This document shows positions 46,890 to 60,182 of a stretch of 64,000 nt of DNA, piece by piece (positions within the stretch are counted from its first letter, which is position 1; every line of letters begins with the position of its first letter). This DNA comes from Ipomoea triloba. Its lineage: Eukaryota > Streptophyta > Magnoliopsida > Solanales > Convolvulaceae. Where the stretch lies: the NCBI RefSeq assembly GCF_003576645.1, contig NC_044920.1:18082529-18146528 (forward strand), in the 5' to 3' direction. The position numbers and the translations under genes were made by a program. The notes under the pieces were generated by a model. It had not been told where the DNA came from. It searched no databases and worked only from the letters and a program-made list of their open reading frames with translations.

Positions 46890-48257
46890 GATTAATATTT
46901 TATGCACCGCCGATGTATAGATGCTATACACCCGTGGTTAATGAGAAAATGTCACATCATTAAAAAATAAAATCAATATTAACCGGGTCTTTTTTTACAA
47001 AATATCTAAAATTTAGTATTTTATTAGAAAACTCTTTTATTTTTAATTAGCAAAATATATCTACTTTCCTAAACATATTTATTACTTAATTATTATATAT
47101 CTAATTTCCTACCCATTTTTAATTATTAGATACATTATTAATTCTCCCAAATTAGACACAGTATTACGTAGTATTATTTATTTATTTATAATATATTCAA
47201 ATATTATAATCAACTATATGTTAGTAAAATCTTTAATTATATTATTAATAAATCAACAATCATAATTAAAATTAATTGATAAATGTTACGTAGCAACTGT
47301 GTTTAGTAAAATATTTAATTATATTATGAATAAATTAATGATCATTATTAAAATTGATTGGTAATTCTATTTAGTAAAATATTTAATTATATTATTAATA
47401 AATACATAATCACAATTAAAATGAAAGTGAGCTCCCTTTGTGGGGAAGAATTTCGGGAGAATCCGGGTTCGATTCCCACAAGTGACGATTCCCTCTGGCC
47501 AGCTCCCGTGCCTCCCAGAGCGAACGAAGGTGGACTCGAACCGTTAAACGGACGGTGAAAGACCCGGCGAATTTACTAAAAAAATAATCACAATTAAAGT
47601 CAATTTATAATTAATAAATGACGACGACATTATTTAGTAAAATCTTTAATTATATTATTAATAAATCAACAATCATAATTAAAATTAATTGATAAATGTT
47701 ATATGAAAATTTTGTTTAGTAAAATATTTAATTATATTATGAATAAATTAATGATCATTATTAAAATTAATTGGTAATTCTATTTAGTAAAATATTTAAT
47801 TATATTATTAATAAATTAACGATTATAATTAAAATCAATGATAATTATAAATGACGAGTCTATTTAGTTGGTGAAATATTTAATCATATTATTAATAAAT
47901 TCACAATTAAAGTAATGGCTTCACGCCTTCACGTGTGATTAACATATATTTACTGTTGGTTAAACAAATAATAATGTATCTAATTGGGATTTGGGAACAA
48001 TTAACAATATAATGTATCCAATAATTAAGAATGTGTAAGGAAATTAGATATATAATAATTAAGTAATAAATATGTTTAGGAAAGTAGGTATATTTTGTTA
48101 ATTAGAAATAAAAAAGTTTTTTAATAAAATACAAATCTTAGATATTTTACAAAAAAGGACCCGATTAATATTGACTTTATTTTTTAATGATGTGGCATCT
48201 TCTCATTAACCGTCGTTGTATAGCATCTATACATTGACGGTGCATCAAATATTAATC
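46890..48257. mobile_element. 1.4-kb element with long terminal inverted repeats
   Basis: GATTAATATTTTATGCACCG at 46890 is mirrored by CGGTGCATCAAATATTAATC ending at 48257. The inverted similarity runs inward for roughly 300 bp (ATGTGGCATCTTCTCATTAA on the right against its complement on the left). The interior is a tandem array of about 65-70 bp beginning TTTAGTAAAATATTTAATTA. It has no ORF, so it is non-autonomous. No clear target duplication was found. A related copy starts at 62965. Confidence 0.65.
47421..47583 (+). mobile_element. tRNA-derived SINE with 15-bp target duplication
   Basis: A 163-bp G/C-richer island in very AT-rich DNA. It has a perfect RNA polymerase III B box GGTTCGATTCC at 47466-47476, with an upstream GTGAGCTCCC as A-box candidate, and ends in ACTAAAAAAA. 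The 15-bp word ATAATCACAATTAAA directly flanks it at 47406-47420 and 47584-47598. It is inserted in the tandem array of the long-inverted-end element. Confidence 0.82.
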
Positions 48258-48760
48258 AAAATGGTAAATACTAATAGGAGTATCTATTTATGATAAATTT
48301 TAGTTGAACCCTTGAGATCTATAGCAATAACGTCACAATCTCTATTCATCTTATTTTGGAAATTACACTTCCATCCCCAAAAAAATTTGTTAGCTCTAAA
48401 AAGTTGTGCACTTTCAATATTACCCTTACTTTTGTGTGTGAGCGTTCGTTTTTGTTTTGTTTTTGGGTGCGTTTGTGAGATTTGGATTTCAATGAAATGA
48501 ATATTTGAAGAAAATGATATGGAATAAGTGGTTTTTTTTAAAAAGATAAACAATAATATTTATTTAACTGAGGTCTAAAGACAAAATACTACATAGAAAA
48601 GAAGGGACGATTAAGCTATTCCCTACAATAAAACATAGAAAGAGCTTTTCTTGCTAAGATATGAGTATGTAGCTATATTCCCTGATCGTTTAGCAAATGA
48701 GATGTACGAATTTGAAAAAAGATGAAGTAAATTAGAGTTTAACATCAAGTAATAACAAAT
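48258..48760. other. Intergenic DNA without recognised genes
   Basis: No gene or repeat recognised apart from AT richness. Confidence 0.5.
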
Positions 48761-49568
48761 CAAAGGGGGAGTCAAGTAAGCTGGACTTTGGACCTTGAAC
48801 AACCTTCAAAACATTTGTTTCAATCTGGAAGTGAGTATAATTATGTGTTTTAAGCCAACTTAGAGCTTCTCAAATTACCATTGTTTTTGCTTCTGTTGGT
48901 GAGCATGCTCTAGTGTATGGAACATATTTTGCTACCTTAAAGCTTCCATTATCATCTCTAATGATCCAACCAAATCCCATACAGCCTCTTTGGTCATCAA
49001 TTGTTGCATCCACATTACTTTTTACCCATCCTGCAACCAACCTCTCCCACTTTGTAATGAAATTTGGTCTTTGTTGACTATAGGTTATCTCCTTCTCATG
49101 TATAGATTTCCACTCACTTAAATGAGCCTTGGCATTTAACAGAATATATGCAGCAGGGGTATTTTGGTTTTTCCAAATCCTATCATTCCTTGCTTGCCAA
49201 ATATACCAATAGATTAGCATAAATAGGCTCATTTGCTTACTGCCTAGGGCATTAATGTTCTGTGTTATCCATTCGGTTAAGGAGCTGGAGTGGCTATGAA
49301 GTATGTTGATGAGCCTAGATAAAGACCATCATGATGTGGCTAGAGTGCAATCCACAAATATGTGCATACAAGACTCATAAAAAACAACACAAAAAATACA
49401 CATGCTATCGCAATCAACTCTTCTCATATGTAGTAAATCTACAATAGGTAGACACATATATGCTACAAACTTGCCACATGAAGGTATGAACCTTTGGAGG
49501 GGCTTTGACTTTTCATATTTGTTGGTCTCGATAGGTAGAGGAGTGAGTCTAGAGGGGGGGGGGGGGGG

Positions 49569-50377
<809 letters not shown>

Positions 50378-51937
50378 CTTCCTTGATCACTAAGTTGGAC
50401 AACACACTTCCTCCAGGTTTTTCAACTTAACAAAATTTACTCTACCTCTTTCTACTTTCACCAAGTAGAGTGTGTTTGTTGAAGATTTAATTTTTTCTTT
50501 CATCAAACTGGAATCTTGGCTTGAGTATAGCTTGAATGGAACAATGAAGCAGCTCAAGACTTCCTTTTGTTCTAGATTTTGACTATGAAGTTTTTTCTCT
50601 CTTTTTCACACTAATCGCTTGTAAATTTTTGAACTTGAAAACTTGTAAGCTTAGAATAACTAGCACCTCATTCTGAATAGGAAGAGGGTATTTATAGGTG
50701 TGAAAATTTGTCCCGTTGGAGGGAAGACAAAAATTCAAATAACCTCTTGACCAGTGTGTAATATCCATTGGGTATTGAGCCCATGTGTGTGAGTGTTAGT
50801 ACTTTATAGCCGTTTAATCCTTAATATGTGCAGATAATTCGTCTTTTAGTCTTGCATATAAGGACATGAAATTTAATGAAATCTTTGACATTGGGATTTG
50901 TTCCTAGGACTTGGTTAGTCCAAGGTAGATCATCCCACACTTTTAAGGTTTTGGATTGTTTGTCGCTCAGAGAATGTTTCTGACTTGTCCCCACGAGTCA
51001 TGCAATGATTCGTGCCTTAATGCTCAATAAACGAATGATTGACTTTATCATTCGCCTCATAACTCCTCAAATGATCGTTCTTTATCATTCGACTTTGATA
51101 AAAATTCAAGAGGTAGGCCCTTCCATGATTTGGCTTTTTGATAACCTCTTGGTCTTTGTCATCTAATCTTCATGTCTTCAAGCCTTTGGATTCTATGATT
51201 CGTCCTTGGTACTTAGATAGTTGAAAGCTATCAACTATAAGCTACATGAATACATAGTTTTTGAACAACAATTCATCCATCGGCTCGTCCTATGCTGCGA
51301 CTCAATTTGTCTAAGCAAAAATGAGGGGTCTAAACTCCTAACTTTGGTATCATCAAAATCTAAATACACAAGGAGTTCCTAACAATATTACGGACCAACC
51401 ATTTTTCCCCAAGCTGCTCCATGCCAACTAGTAGTCTATGACAACTATTGATTGTGAAGTTGCCTCTTTCTTCTCCCATCTAGATCGACTTATCATCTCT
51501 ATTTGCTCAGTTACTCTTGGTAAAGTAATGCTAATGATAAGATTTAGATCACTTGAACAAAGATATCATTTATAACTTCACAATCCCAACCTATCACATG
51601 GTTAATAAACATGGAGGAAACAAGTTAATCACTTCTGGCACTAGGCATCCCCGTTTCATCTCTCGGGTAGGAGCTAAAACAAAATAAGAGATCGCTCGTT
51701 ACCACAATTCCTTGCAAGTCAATCAACACTTGATTTTTTTCTTGAAGGACATATAGTCATTTGTATATCACTAAATTACTATTGTACTTCAGGACATTAA
51801 TTTTAATTAATTATAAATACTAAGATATTATTTGCTTTTCACAACAAAATCTCCAAGCTAAAAACAAGTAGAATAATACAATCACCAATATGAGACATCT
51901 AAAATCCTAGAAACAATACAATAAATGAATAAAAAAC

Positions 51938-52025
51938 CTGGAATTGAGGAATTGTGATCAACAAGAATTAGCAAATTCGCATCAATCGCAGAACTCTGAT
52001 TTCTTCTACCTGTTGATTGATCCAT
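51938..52025 (-). CDS. Possible first coding exon of an unidentified gene
   Basis: The minus-strand ATG at 52025-52023 opens MDQSTGRRNQSSAIDANLLI and stays open to a CAG/GTTTTT donor at 51938. It is preceded by a purine-rich leader (GAGAGAAGC words, 52060-52140). No downstream exon was recognised; the LINE begins about 200 bases further on. This may be the stump of a disrupted gene or chance. Confidence 0.2.
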
Positions 52026-52149
52026 GGTCAATAGAACTCTGAGAATACAGTCAAATTAAATATGAGAGAGGCTGAGAAGCAAAACAAAGACGAGAGAAGC
52101 TAATGAGAAGATCATAACGAAGATAAGAGAGGCTATGACATGGACCTTA

Positions 52150-52950
52150 CTGGGATTTGTCGTCTACCATTGTTAACTATAACAATTTGTTTTTTTTTTT
52201 CCTAAAATTACTTCAAATAGTGTTGTATTACTTCATTGTCCATGCTACTATGTGGATCATGATCTATAGTAAAATTTGTCATGGATGCAAAGACCGAGTA
52301 GGGATAAGATCCATGTTTGGAGACTACATGTTGCTACCCATCTTTAAATTGTGTTGTATTTTGTGTCATATCGAACGGTTAAAATAGTTGGCATGATTTA
52401 AAATCTCTAGTAAATTTAGTTATTGGGTAAATAAGTGTAAAAAGACAAGAACAAATCTTTATAAAATGTATCTATATTCAAATTTAAAATAGGTATACAT
52501 AATGCAATTTAAGATTTTAAAATAGAAGCATATATATTACAGTTGAGTTCCCTCAAATATAATTATACAAAAAACTAATAACGGGAAAAAATATGAAAGA
52601 TTAAAAAATAAGTGAAATTATAAATAAGGTCAGCTCAGCAAGGAGTTCACTGGTCAGTCGTCAGGAAAGTGTCGCAGGTTTATTAATATGTAGTGCATAT
52701 TGTTTTGAACACTAAAATGAATACGAAAATAATACATTCGTATTCGTAAGAATTAAAAGTCACACTGAAAGCCCGAGGAAACAAATTCTAAACCAACGAC
52801 TATTAGATTCAGAACTAATACATACGACGACTTCTGCGACATGGAAACCCAATAACATATTACTTCAAATGTAAATCTAAAATTGGTACTACACTATCAC
52901 ACTGGCAAACACAAACCTAGAATGAAGCTGCGGCCTTCTGGATTATTGCA
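52150..52950. other. Intergenic DNA downstream of SDC
   Basis: AT-rich. The part nearest 52950 is the likely 3' untranslated region of the SDC gene. Nothing else recognised. Confidence 0.5.
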
Positions 52951-55900
52951 TCATTTGTGGAGATCACAGCAACAGTTTTCAATCCCTACATCTTCTGCAA
53001 GACAAGGAGGTTTTGAATTCTCATCTTCGTACCAAACTGACCGAGCTTGAATCAATTCGTCAAGAAAACAGTCCAGCTTCTCGACTGTTACACTGGGCAT
53101 CACGACAACGTGCGACATGTTTCTTTCGCAAGCGAGCTGCCAGCGCCGAACAAACTCCTCGTCTTTAGGTCTCTCAAACACTACAGTGCTACTAAGCTCA
53201 TTCAGCATCGCACTGATTCCAGCTCCTCTAAGCTTGTCGTTTAGGTAGTGTGCATTCCTAAGACACTTTTGGACTTCTTTCTGGAAGCCCTTGTACCCTT
53301 TCCTATTCAGTGTGTACCAGAGAAAGATTGGAGCATGGCCATTTCGGCTTCCCATGATGGTGGCATCCCTTGAAGCAAGGTACTCCACGTTGCTTGAGAG
53401 TGCATTGATGTGGTCTAACCTTGTTAATTGAACGCCACAGGGCATTGGGCATCCCACAAACTTGTGACCAGAAACGCTAACACTGCCAATAGGCTTCTTG
53501 AAAGAAACTTTTGGTGCCTGTACATGACAGTAAAATGAGCTAATAAATAACAATAATGATAAATGAGACAATAAGAAGGGGAAAATATAATCTAGACGGT
53601 CATACAGCTGACATTCCAGCAACAGCCAGGGTTTCTAGCGTTTGCTTCTAAACTGCCAGAGACAGAACAATTTGCCCTTTTATTTATTTGCTCAAATGAA
53701 CTTGGTCACAGTAAGATGTGAAAGCGAAGAACTTTACCACAAATGATACTTGTGTTCTCAGTTTGGGGATGCTCAAAGGCAACATTTACTTACACGTTTC
53801 ACAAATGGCATCATAAGTCCAAAGAGGGCTCCATCACAGTGTATATAAAACCGATTATGTGAATACCCACATTCTTCAAGGGTTTGTATAACAAGATCAA
53901 GATCATCAACAGCCCCCTTCACAGTTGTTCCTGCAATTAAAGAAAGAATGAACTATTAAGAAATATGTTGCAAGTAGGCTTAAATTTGTGAAAGGGAGAG
54001 TGAAGCAAGGTATTGTACCTATGTTAACATTGATAATTGCTGGTTTATCTTTGTTAGGAAGAAGCTTAATCTTGAAGTCTGCACAATCAATCTCACCAGT
54101 GATTAAAGTGTTAACCTTTACGCATTCCATTCTATACATTCGTGCAGCTTTAAACACTGAATAGTGTGACTCTCTTGAAGCATACAAAATTCCATCAGGA
54201 AAGACTTCTCTCCTGCAAAGTGAATTTAACATTTTTATGTGGACCATCCCTCGGACAAACTCACAAGCTCAACAGAGAAAAGGATGTATTCACTAGCGAA
54301 ATGAAAAATTTACTAACCCAACAAGGATTCCATGAAGATTCCCCTCAGTCCCACAGTTTGTAATATAACCCCAGTATTCATCTTTTTCAATGTCCCACAA
54401 ACGGGCAAACCAATCTAAAACACCCACTTCAAACTGCCTTGAGTGGACACCATAGTTGCTCTCAATAAATGGATCACCAAGGTTATTAATGGAGAAATGC
54501 TGCAACTGTGAAAGATCTCCATAATCAAAATCCAGATTGTATGGATACCCTGTAAAATTAGACACTCAGAATAATAAGAAACATGTTTCATTTAGATATA
54601 ATTCGATGTGGAGACAAAAACACATGAAATGCAAGTACAAGTCCAAGTGAGAAATACATGAATTCTTTAGATATACTTCAATGTGGACACATTAAATTCA
54701 AGGAATTCAAATCCAAATACTCCTTAATAAGAAATGTGAATTCGTTATATATAATTCAATGTAGATACAAAAACATGCTAAATGCAAGGATTCTTGGACA
54801 TAAATATGTTATGTGCTCACGACCTCACGTCATGGGCAAGAAAAACACAAGAAAAGAATGAAAAGGAAAGAAAGCGCTGGGTTTGCTAGAGACTCAAAAC
54901 TCCCTTGTTCCTTAGTTTAGGGTTAAATTTCTGCTTGTCTAGTATTTCAAATAACAAGCTCTTTTATAAGGTTGATTACAAGGATCGCTAAATTAAGAAT
55001 GATTAATTATTTGGAAGTTTGTAACTAAATTGTTTAAACTAATTTGAATACTAAAAGTAATAAGCTCAATATAATTTAGTAGTTTCTAAATACCTAAACT
55101 AAGTAATAATAAATAACTAAACTATGTAACTGTAATAAATTATAACGACTTCCTCACTTCCTAAACAATCATGACCCCAGCATTTTTCAAAATAAAGTGT
55201 GTGAAATAGCTATTTATCAGCTTATGAGTAAGAATCAGTCTCCCTAATTACAGAGATCCAGTCTCAAAGACAAAGATAACTAAGATTAAAATTGAATGAA
55301 AACCAGATTCACTTTGTTACACAGGAACTATCTTGCAGTTTTAAAATGAGTGTACTCCCTTCTGTATAGCATTCACAGTCATAGCTCAACCCAGTCTAGT
55401 TTTCACATGTTATAAACTACGATTGGGGGTCACTCAATTGGGCTATAATACACGTCGGCCAAATCACACTAAAAGATTGGATCCAACCAATTAGCTAGTC
55501 ACCACTAAAGTGGACCGTAAGAACGGGCTTACGGATCCAACCAGTAAGCTAGTTTAACTCATGGTGTTATAAACTCATATGTTCTCTTATTTTATCAATA
55601 TGGGACACTTAACATCACCCAAAATAAAAAAAAATAAAAGGAAAAAGAAATCCATAGTTAATTAGTGTCATCCAAATTATCTCTTCACAAAATGGAACCA
55701 TTTCTCAATAAGGTAGTAAAGAAGGGAATATTTATTTATGTCAAAGATCTCAGATTATGCTCCTCACCACAGATCATTTGGAGTTACCTTCCTAGTTTAG
55801 CTAATATAATGTCACCTGTCATCCATTGTTAATAGTTGAGCTAATTTCCTTAATAAAATGCCACTTTTCATCCAAAATCCAAATAATTGGTGTTTTACAT

Positions 55901-56332
55901 ATCGTACAGTGCATACTAAAACATAAAACTCAGAAAGATCTAGAAATCAAAAGCGCAACAATACGCACCTAGATGATACTTGGTCCGCTCGACAAGAGTC
56001 TTACGGTAACGAGCCAAGACGCTAGCCATGTAGGCCTCCTTATCTCCAGTGGATTCGTTGTCTGCATCAGGCTCCGTGACCTCCAAGGACGTGGTGTGCA
56101 TGTTCCGCCCTAACACTATCTCCCTCTTATCCGCCTTCCCTCCATTGGCGGCAGGGGGTGAATCCAGTTTGTCGGAGTCCACCGGAGGAGGCACCGGCTC
56201 CGTCACAATAGCCGTCGGATTAAACCGACCGTCAGCGAAAAGCTCAACCTTCGCCGCCGCTGCCGCATTCCCGTTGGGAAGAACCGCGCCAAACATCTTC
56301 GCGCTGTTCACCTTCAAAATCACCCCACTCAT
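52951..56332 (-). CDS. SDC: Serine decarboxylase, PLP-dependent, five exons
   Basis: Minus-strand exons: 56332-55969, 54549-54318, 54212-54019, 53930-53794, 53517-52951. All junctions are GT/AG and phases agree; the sum is 1494 nt, 497 residues, against about 480 in known plant enzymes. The enzyme converts serine to ethanolamine, feeding choline and phosphatidylethanolamine/choline synthesis. Signature parts: VVTEP-like [105 protein letters not shown], and the PLP lysine in [15 protein letters not shown] (Lys328 with this start). The C-terminus ENCCCDLHK fits the plant group II decarboxylase-like family. ATG 56332 is chosen as the first in the open frame; an in-frame Met at 56296 is also possible. 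No lesion was seen, so it should be active. Confidence 0.95.
54550..55968 (-). other. Intron 1 of SDC
   Basis: A 1419-bp intron, the longest of the gene. 54660-54780 contains diverged direct repeats of a unit beginning GAATTC(G/T)(A/T)TAG; no coding sequence was recognised. Confidence 0.75.
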
Positions 56333-56612
56333 CAGATCGATTTCCTTACTGAATTTCTCAAACGGATCGGAAACAATCAATCACCTAACTGGCTAATTTC
56401 ACGCGCAGAAACGGAAAACCAATAAAGAAGGCAAAGAAAGAAACTGAACATTAGCTATACATACACACACATGTATAGAGAGGGAGAGAGAAAGTACCTG
56501 AAATCAAGAGAAAAAGCAATGGAGTGATTGGAGTCGGCTCTGTGAATGGGCGGAAGAATAGGAGAAATGGAGAGGATGAATGACGATACACTACCGAGAC
56601 GCTGCGCTCGTG

Positions 56613-56620
56613 TATATATA
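56613..56620 (-). promoter_or_regulatory. TATA box of SDC
   Basis: TATATATA in the context GGTCTATATATACACG on the minus strand, about 280 bp upstream of the ATG. Transcription would begin near 56585. A CAG/GTACTT donor at 56498/56497 suggests an intron in the 5' leader. Confidence 0.55.
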
Positions 56621-56639
56621 GACCAATTGCAGTTGATGA

Positions 56640-57337
56640 ATTCGCCCTTCGGGAGCCACTAACGGACTCACATATGACATATTTGAATGATTGAATGAAG
56701 CAATACTATCACTTTCAAAATAAATTTTAAATGTAAAAGTTTTTAAAAAAATATAATTTAAAAATAATTAATACTCCGTAGATTTTTATAATAAATATTC
56801 TGAGATAATAGTTATGTCATAGACGCGTGTCCACCTTGTAATATGTATCCATCACAATTTACATACTGAATCCGTATATAAATTGTGAATATTCAGTATA
56901 TAAATTGTGTATTGAACTCGAATTTACAAATTGTGAACATTCAATATATAAATTATAAATATTTAATAGGTAAATTATGTATTTTGAACCTAATACAATA
57001 TAGATCCGAGTCTACAAAATAATTTGCCCTTAAAAGAAATGTGGGCCTATAGATAAGGCATTTGTAATCTTTCAAATTTTAAAAAATAATAATAATAAAT
57101 TATTATAATTCTTTTGTTTTGGGCCTATGGATAAGACATGCAATTTGACTTGTCATGTCCATCGTGGTAAATTTTACTGTAAGCTATGCTTTATGTAACA
57201 GCTTGGACTATGAAGTAAAATAATACTCCGTATCATATTAATTTTTTGAGTAAAATAATATCATATTAATTTAATTATACTTTAATTTTATTTAATAATA
57301 TATATTATTATATGAGCTTATTTTTTAGTTTTATTTT
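56640..57337. other. Intergenic DNA upstream of SDC
   Basis: I see no gene. Repeated AATTGTGAATATTCAATATATAAATT-type words at 56878-56960; ACTCCGTA at 56773 and 57225. Confidence 0.5.
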
Positions 57338-57636
57338 GGAAAATTGTAATTTATGTCTCTTCATAATATGTCAATTATCAATGTCACCTTTAAATTATTA
57401 ATGGGATAAATATTGCCCCTCAATTTTCAAAACGATACATATATTGTCATTCTCAAGTGTAAATGTTGCCACTCAATTTTCAAAACGGTACATATATTGC
57501 CCTTCCTATACAGTACGGGATGGGCAAAATATGTACTGTTTTGAAAATTGAGGGGTAACATTTACACCACTAATAATTTAGGAATAACATTGATAATTGA
57601 CATATTATTGAGGGGCATAAATTATCATTTTTCCGT
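57338..57636. mobile_element. Inverted-repeat MITE, family X copy 1
   Basis: GGAAAATTGTAATTTATG on the left is mirrored by CATAAATTATCATTTTTCC on the right. The inner repeats CCTCAATTTTCAAAACG are also inverted about the centre near 57505. The same family recurs at 59452-59716. No ORF. Confidence 0.65.
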
Positions 57637-58268
57637 TATTTTTGTTTAACCTTGAATGTGAGGTCTATCCAAATCATGAATCACACCGTTTCTGTAGCTC
57701 CAAAAATGGTAGACTTAGCAGACGAGTGCAATGGCCATACTTTTGGAATGCAATCTTGAACCACCATATAATCTCCTAATCTATTTGATTGAGCTTCAGA
57801 TGGTCGTAGTTTTTTTAAAAAACCAAACCACTCCCGAACACAATTCCATACCTGTGCAGTTTGCATACAATCACTCAGACTTGAGTTTTTTTTACTTTTT
57901 GTACTTCAGTAGATTGAGAAAGTAGCTATGAACAGAAACTACATTATTGTAACAGAATTAGTAGTACTCAAAAAAAAATAATGCCATGACATGGCTCAAC
58001 GTGAACAGTCGTCTCCACTGATGCTCAAACTTACTCCACTCCATGTGAAAATGTAAACCAGGTGTCACTAGACCACAATGTCTTTGATCATGTCATGACC
58101 ATATTTAAATACTATTTTTTAAACATGTGCATACATATGGTATTGTTTAGCGTATTTATTACATAATTAGTGAGTAGGTCATAACACAGTAAACGTGTCG
58201 TGTACATCTTAATGATTTTTTCTGTTATATTTATAGTTTGATGCAACACGAATGCATGACACAAACAA
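57637..58268. other. Intergenic DNA without recognised genes
   Basis: Short ORFs only, no family match recognised. Confidence 0.5.
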
Positions 58269-58269
58269 A

Positions 58270-58697
58270 CGGATTATGAGTTAATTTTATTTTTATTCCT
58301 AAATTTATAAGTAACAGTTCATTTTTAGTCATTTTTTATCAGAACATTCTTATTTAGTCATAGTATTATTGTGACATGACCATTTTTGGTCATCTGTCAA
58401 CAAAATCGTTGAAATATAGTCGTTAAATACAAGGATATTTATATCTTTTTTATACAAAGTATGTTGAACTAACCACTATATTTTTTATGTTTATTTTTTT
58501 TAAAAAAAATTAATAATTGATGGCCGAAATGCCTTTGTATTTAACAACATTTAAACTATTTTGTTGATAAAGGATAAAAAAAATAGACATGTCACAATAA
58601 TACTAGAACCAAAAGTGGATGTTCTGATAAAAAAAAGAACTAAAAGTGAACTATCACCTATAAATCTAAGACCAAAAATGAAATTAACTCCACGGAT
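58270..58697. mobile_element. Inverted-repeat MITE of about 430 bp
   Basis: GAGTTAATTTTATTTTTATT at 58279 is mirrored by AAAATGAAATTAACTC ending near 58691. The arms contain TATCAGAACATTC/GATGTTCTGATA and GTCATAGTATTATTGTGACA/TGTCACAATAATACTAGAAC. Long imperfect arms, no coding capacity. Confidence 0.65.
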
Positions 58698-58929
58698 TAT
58701 CATCCTTTGAATTAACTAATATATATATGTATATATTTAAAGAGCATTTGATCTTGAATATTGTGATCATTTATGATTTGTGATAAAGATCATGCATTAA
58801 ATTTAGTATTTTCAAAAAGTGTTTCATATTTTTCTACCTTACAATACACATTTTTGCCATTTTAGAGTTTCAATGCATATTGTTATGCCTTCCAGAGCAC
58901 ATTGTTATGCTTTCTATTAATATCGTAGG

Positions 58930-58935
<6 letters not shown>

Positions 58936-58960
<25 letters not shown>
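58936..58960. repeat. TG microsatellite
   Basis: (TG)n about 25 bp. Confidence 0.9.
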
Positions 58961-59264
58961 TAAGTGCTAACCATTTTTGTATATTGTGTTTTTATAGTTG
59001 TACTACACAATTTTTTAGACAAAAATACCCTTACTGTTATAATTTTCATTATCTTTTCCATTAACTTTACCATGCACATGCATCCACCATATCTTTTCTT
59101 ATATTCTTTAATGATAATAATATTTGTAGACATTATATATTGAATTAATATAATAAATAATTTTTTTATTTATATTTTAATTAGTAAGAATTTGTTAGTA
59201 ATTTTTTAAAATATAAATATTGGGCATATGTTTTTACGCATCGCGCATAGAAAAGGCTAGTGTG

Positions 59265-59271
<7 letters not shown>

Positions 59272-59336
<65 letters not shown>
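59272..59336. repeat. TA microsatellite
   Basis: (AT)n about 65 bp, followed by AAAGGATCAAGTGAAAAAG. Confidence 0.9.
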
Positions 59337-59339
<3 letters not shown>

Positions 59340-59451
59340 GATCAAGTGAAAAAGAAACCTTATGTGAGAAATATGATGTAATCTCAGCCCTTGATTCAGC
59401 TCAGATCAACGTTTAGAATGAAGCAACTTACAAAAATGCAGTGGTATTATG

Positions 59452-59716
59452 GAAAAATTGTAATTTATATCCCTCTATAATATGTTAATTATCAATGTCA
59501 CCCTTGAATTATTAGTAGTGTAAATGTTGTCCCTCAATTTTAAAAATGGTGCATATATTACCCCTCACATGTACCGTTTTGAAAATTGAGGGGCAACATT
59601 TACACATGTGAGGGACAATATATGTATCGTTTTGAAAATTGAGGGGCAACATTTACATCACTAATAATTCAGGGGTGACATTGATAATTGACGGGCATAA
59701 ATTACAATTTTCCTTT
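59452..59716. mobile_element. Inverted-repeat MITE, family X copy 2
   Basis: It shares with 57338-57636 the tips GGAAAAATTGTAATTTAT/ATAAATTACAATTTTCC and the repeated internal word TTTTGAAAATTGAGGGGCAA, here in three copies. Confidence 0.65.
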
Positions 59717-59723
59717 TTTTTTT

Positions 59724-59898
59724 TTTGCCTTCCAATGCACATTGTCCTTTCTTCCAGAGCACATTGTTATGCCATACAGAACACAATGTTGTGCCTTCGT
59801 AGTGAATATTGTTTGCCTTAAAGTGCATATTGTTGAACATTTTTTAGCACATTGTTTAGCCTTCTAGAGCAAATTGTTGTGCCTTCTAGTTTTTAGAT
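59724..59898. repeat. Degenerate array of CAGAGCACATTGTTATGCCTT
   Basis: Seven or so diverged copies of a 22-26-bp unit; two further copies are at 58869-58915. Non-coding. Confidence 0.65.
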
Positions 59899-59906
59899 CA
59901 TAGGTG

Positions 59907-59969
<63 letters not shown>
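59907..59969. repeat. TA microsatellite
   Basis: (TA)n of about 60 bp. The small ORF with repeated Ile-Tyr over it is not a gene. Confidence 0.9.
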
Positions 59970-59973
<4 letters not shown>

Positions 59974-60182
59974 TGTATTTATTTAAAGAGCATTTTATCA
60001 TGAATGAATCACTAATTACTAAATTTACTAGAATATTGTGATATTTTATGATTAGTCTTTTCATAGTTGTTTCATAATTTTCTACTTACAGTGCACATTT
60101 TTGCTTTTCCAGAATTTCAGTGCACATTACTAGTACACCTTCGCATGATGACCTTTCTTCTTCTCACATGCATCATCGAAGC

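Noticed and set aside
47421..47490. Functional tRNA gene
   Set aside because: A B box is present but no cloverleaf of normal size can be drawn; the A-rich tail and target duplication show a SINE.
59864..60064. ORF rich in Ile-Tyr
   Set aside because: Translation of a TA microsatellite.
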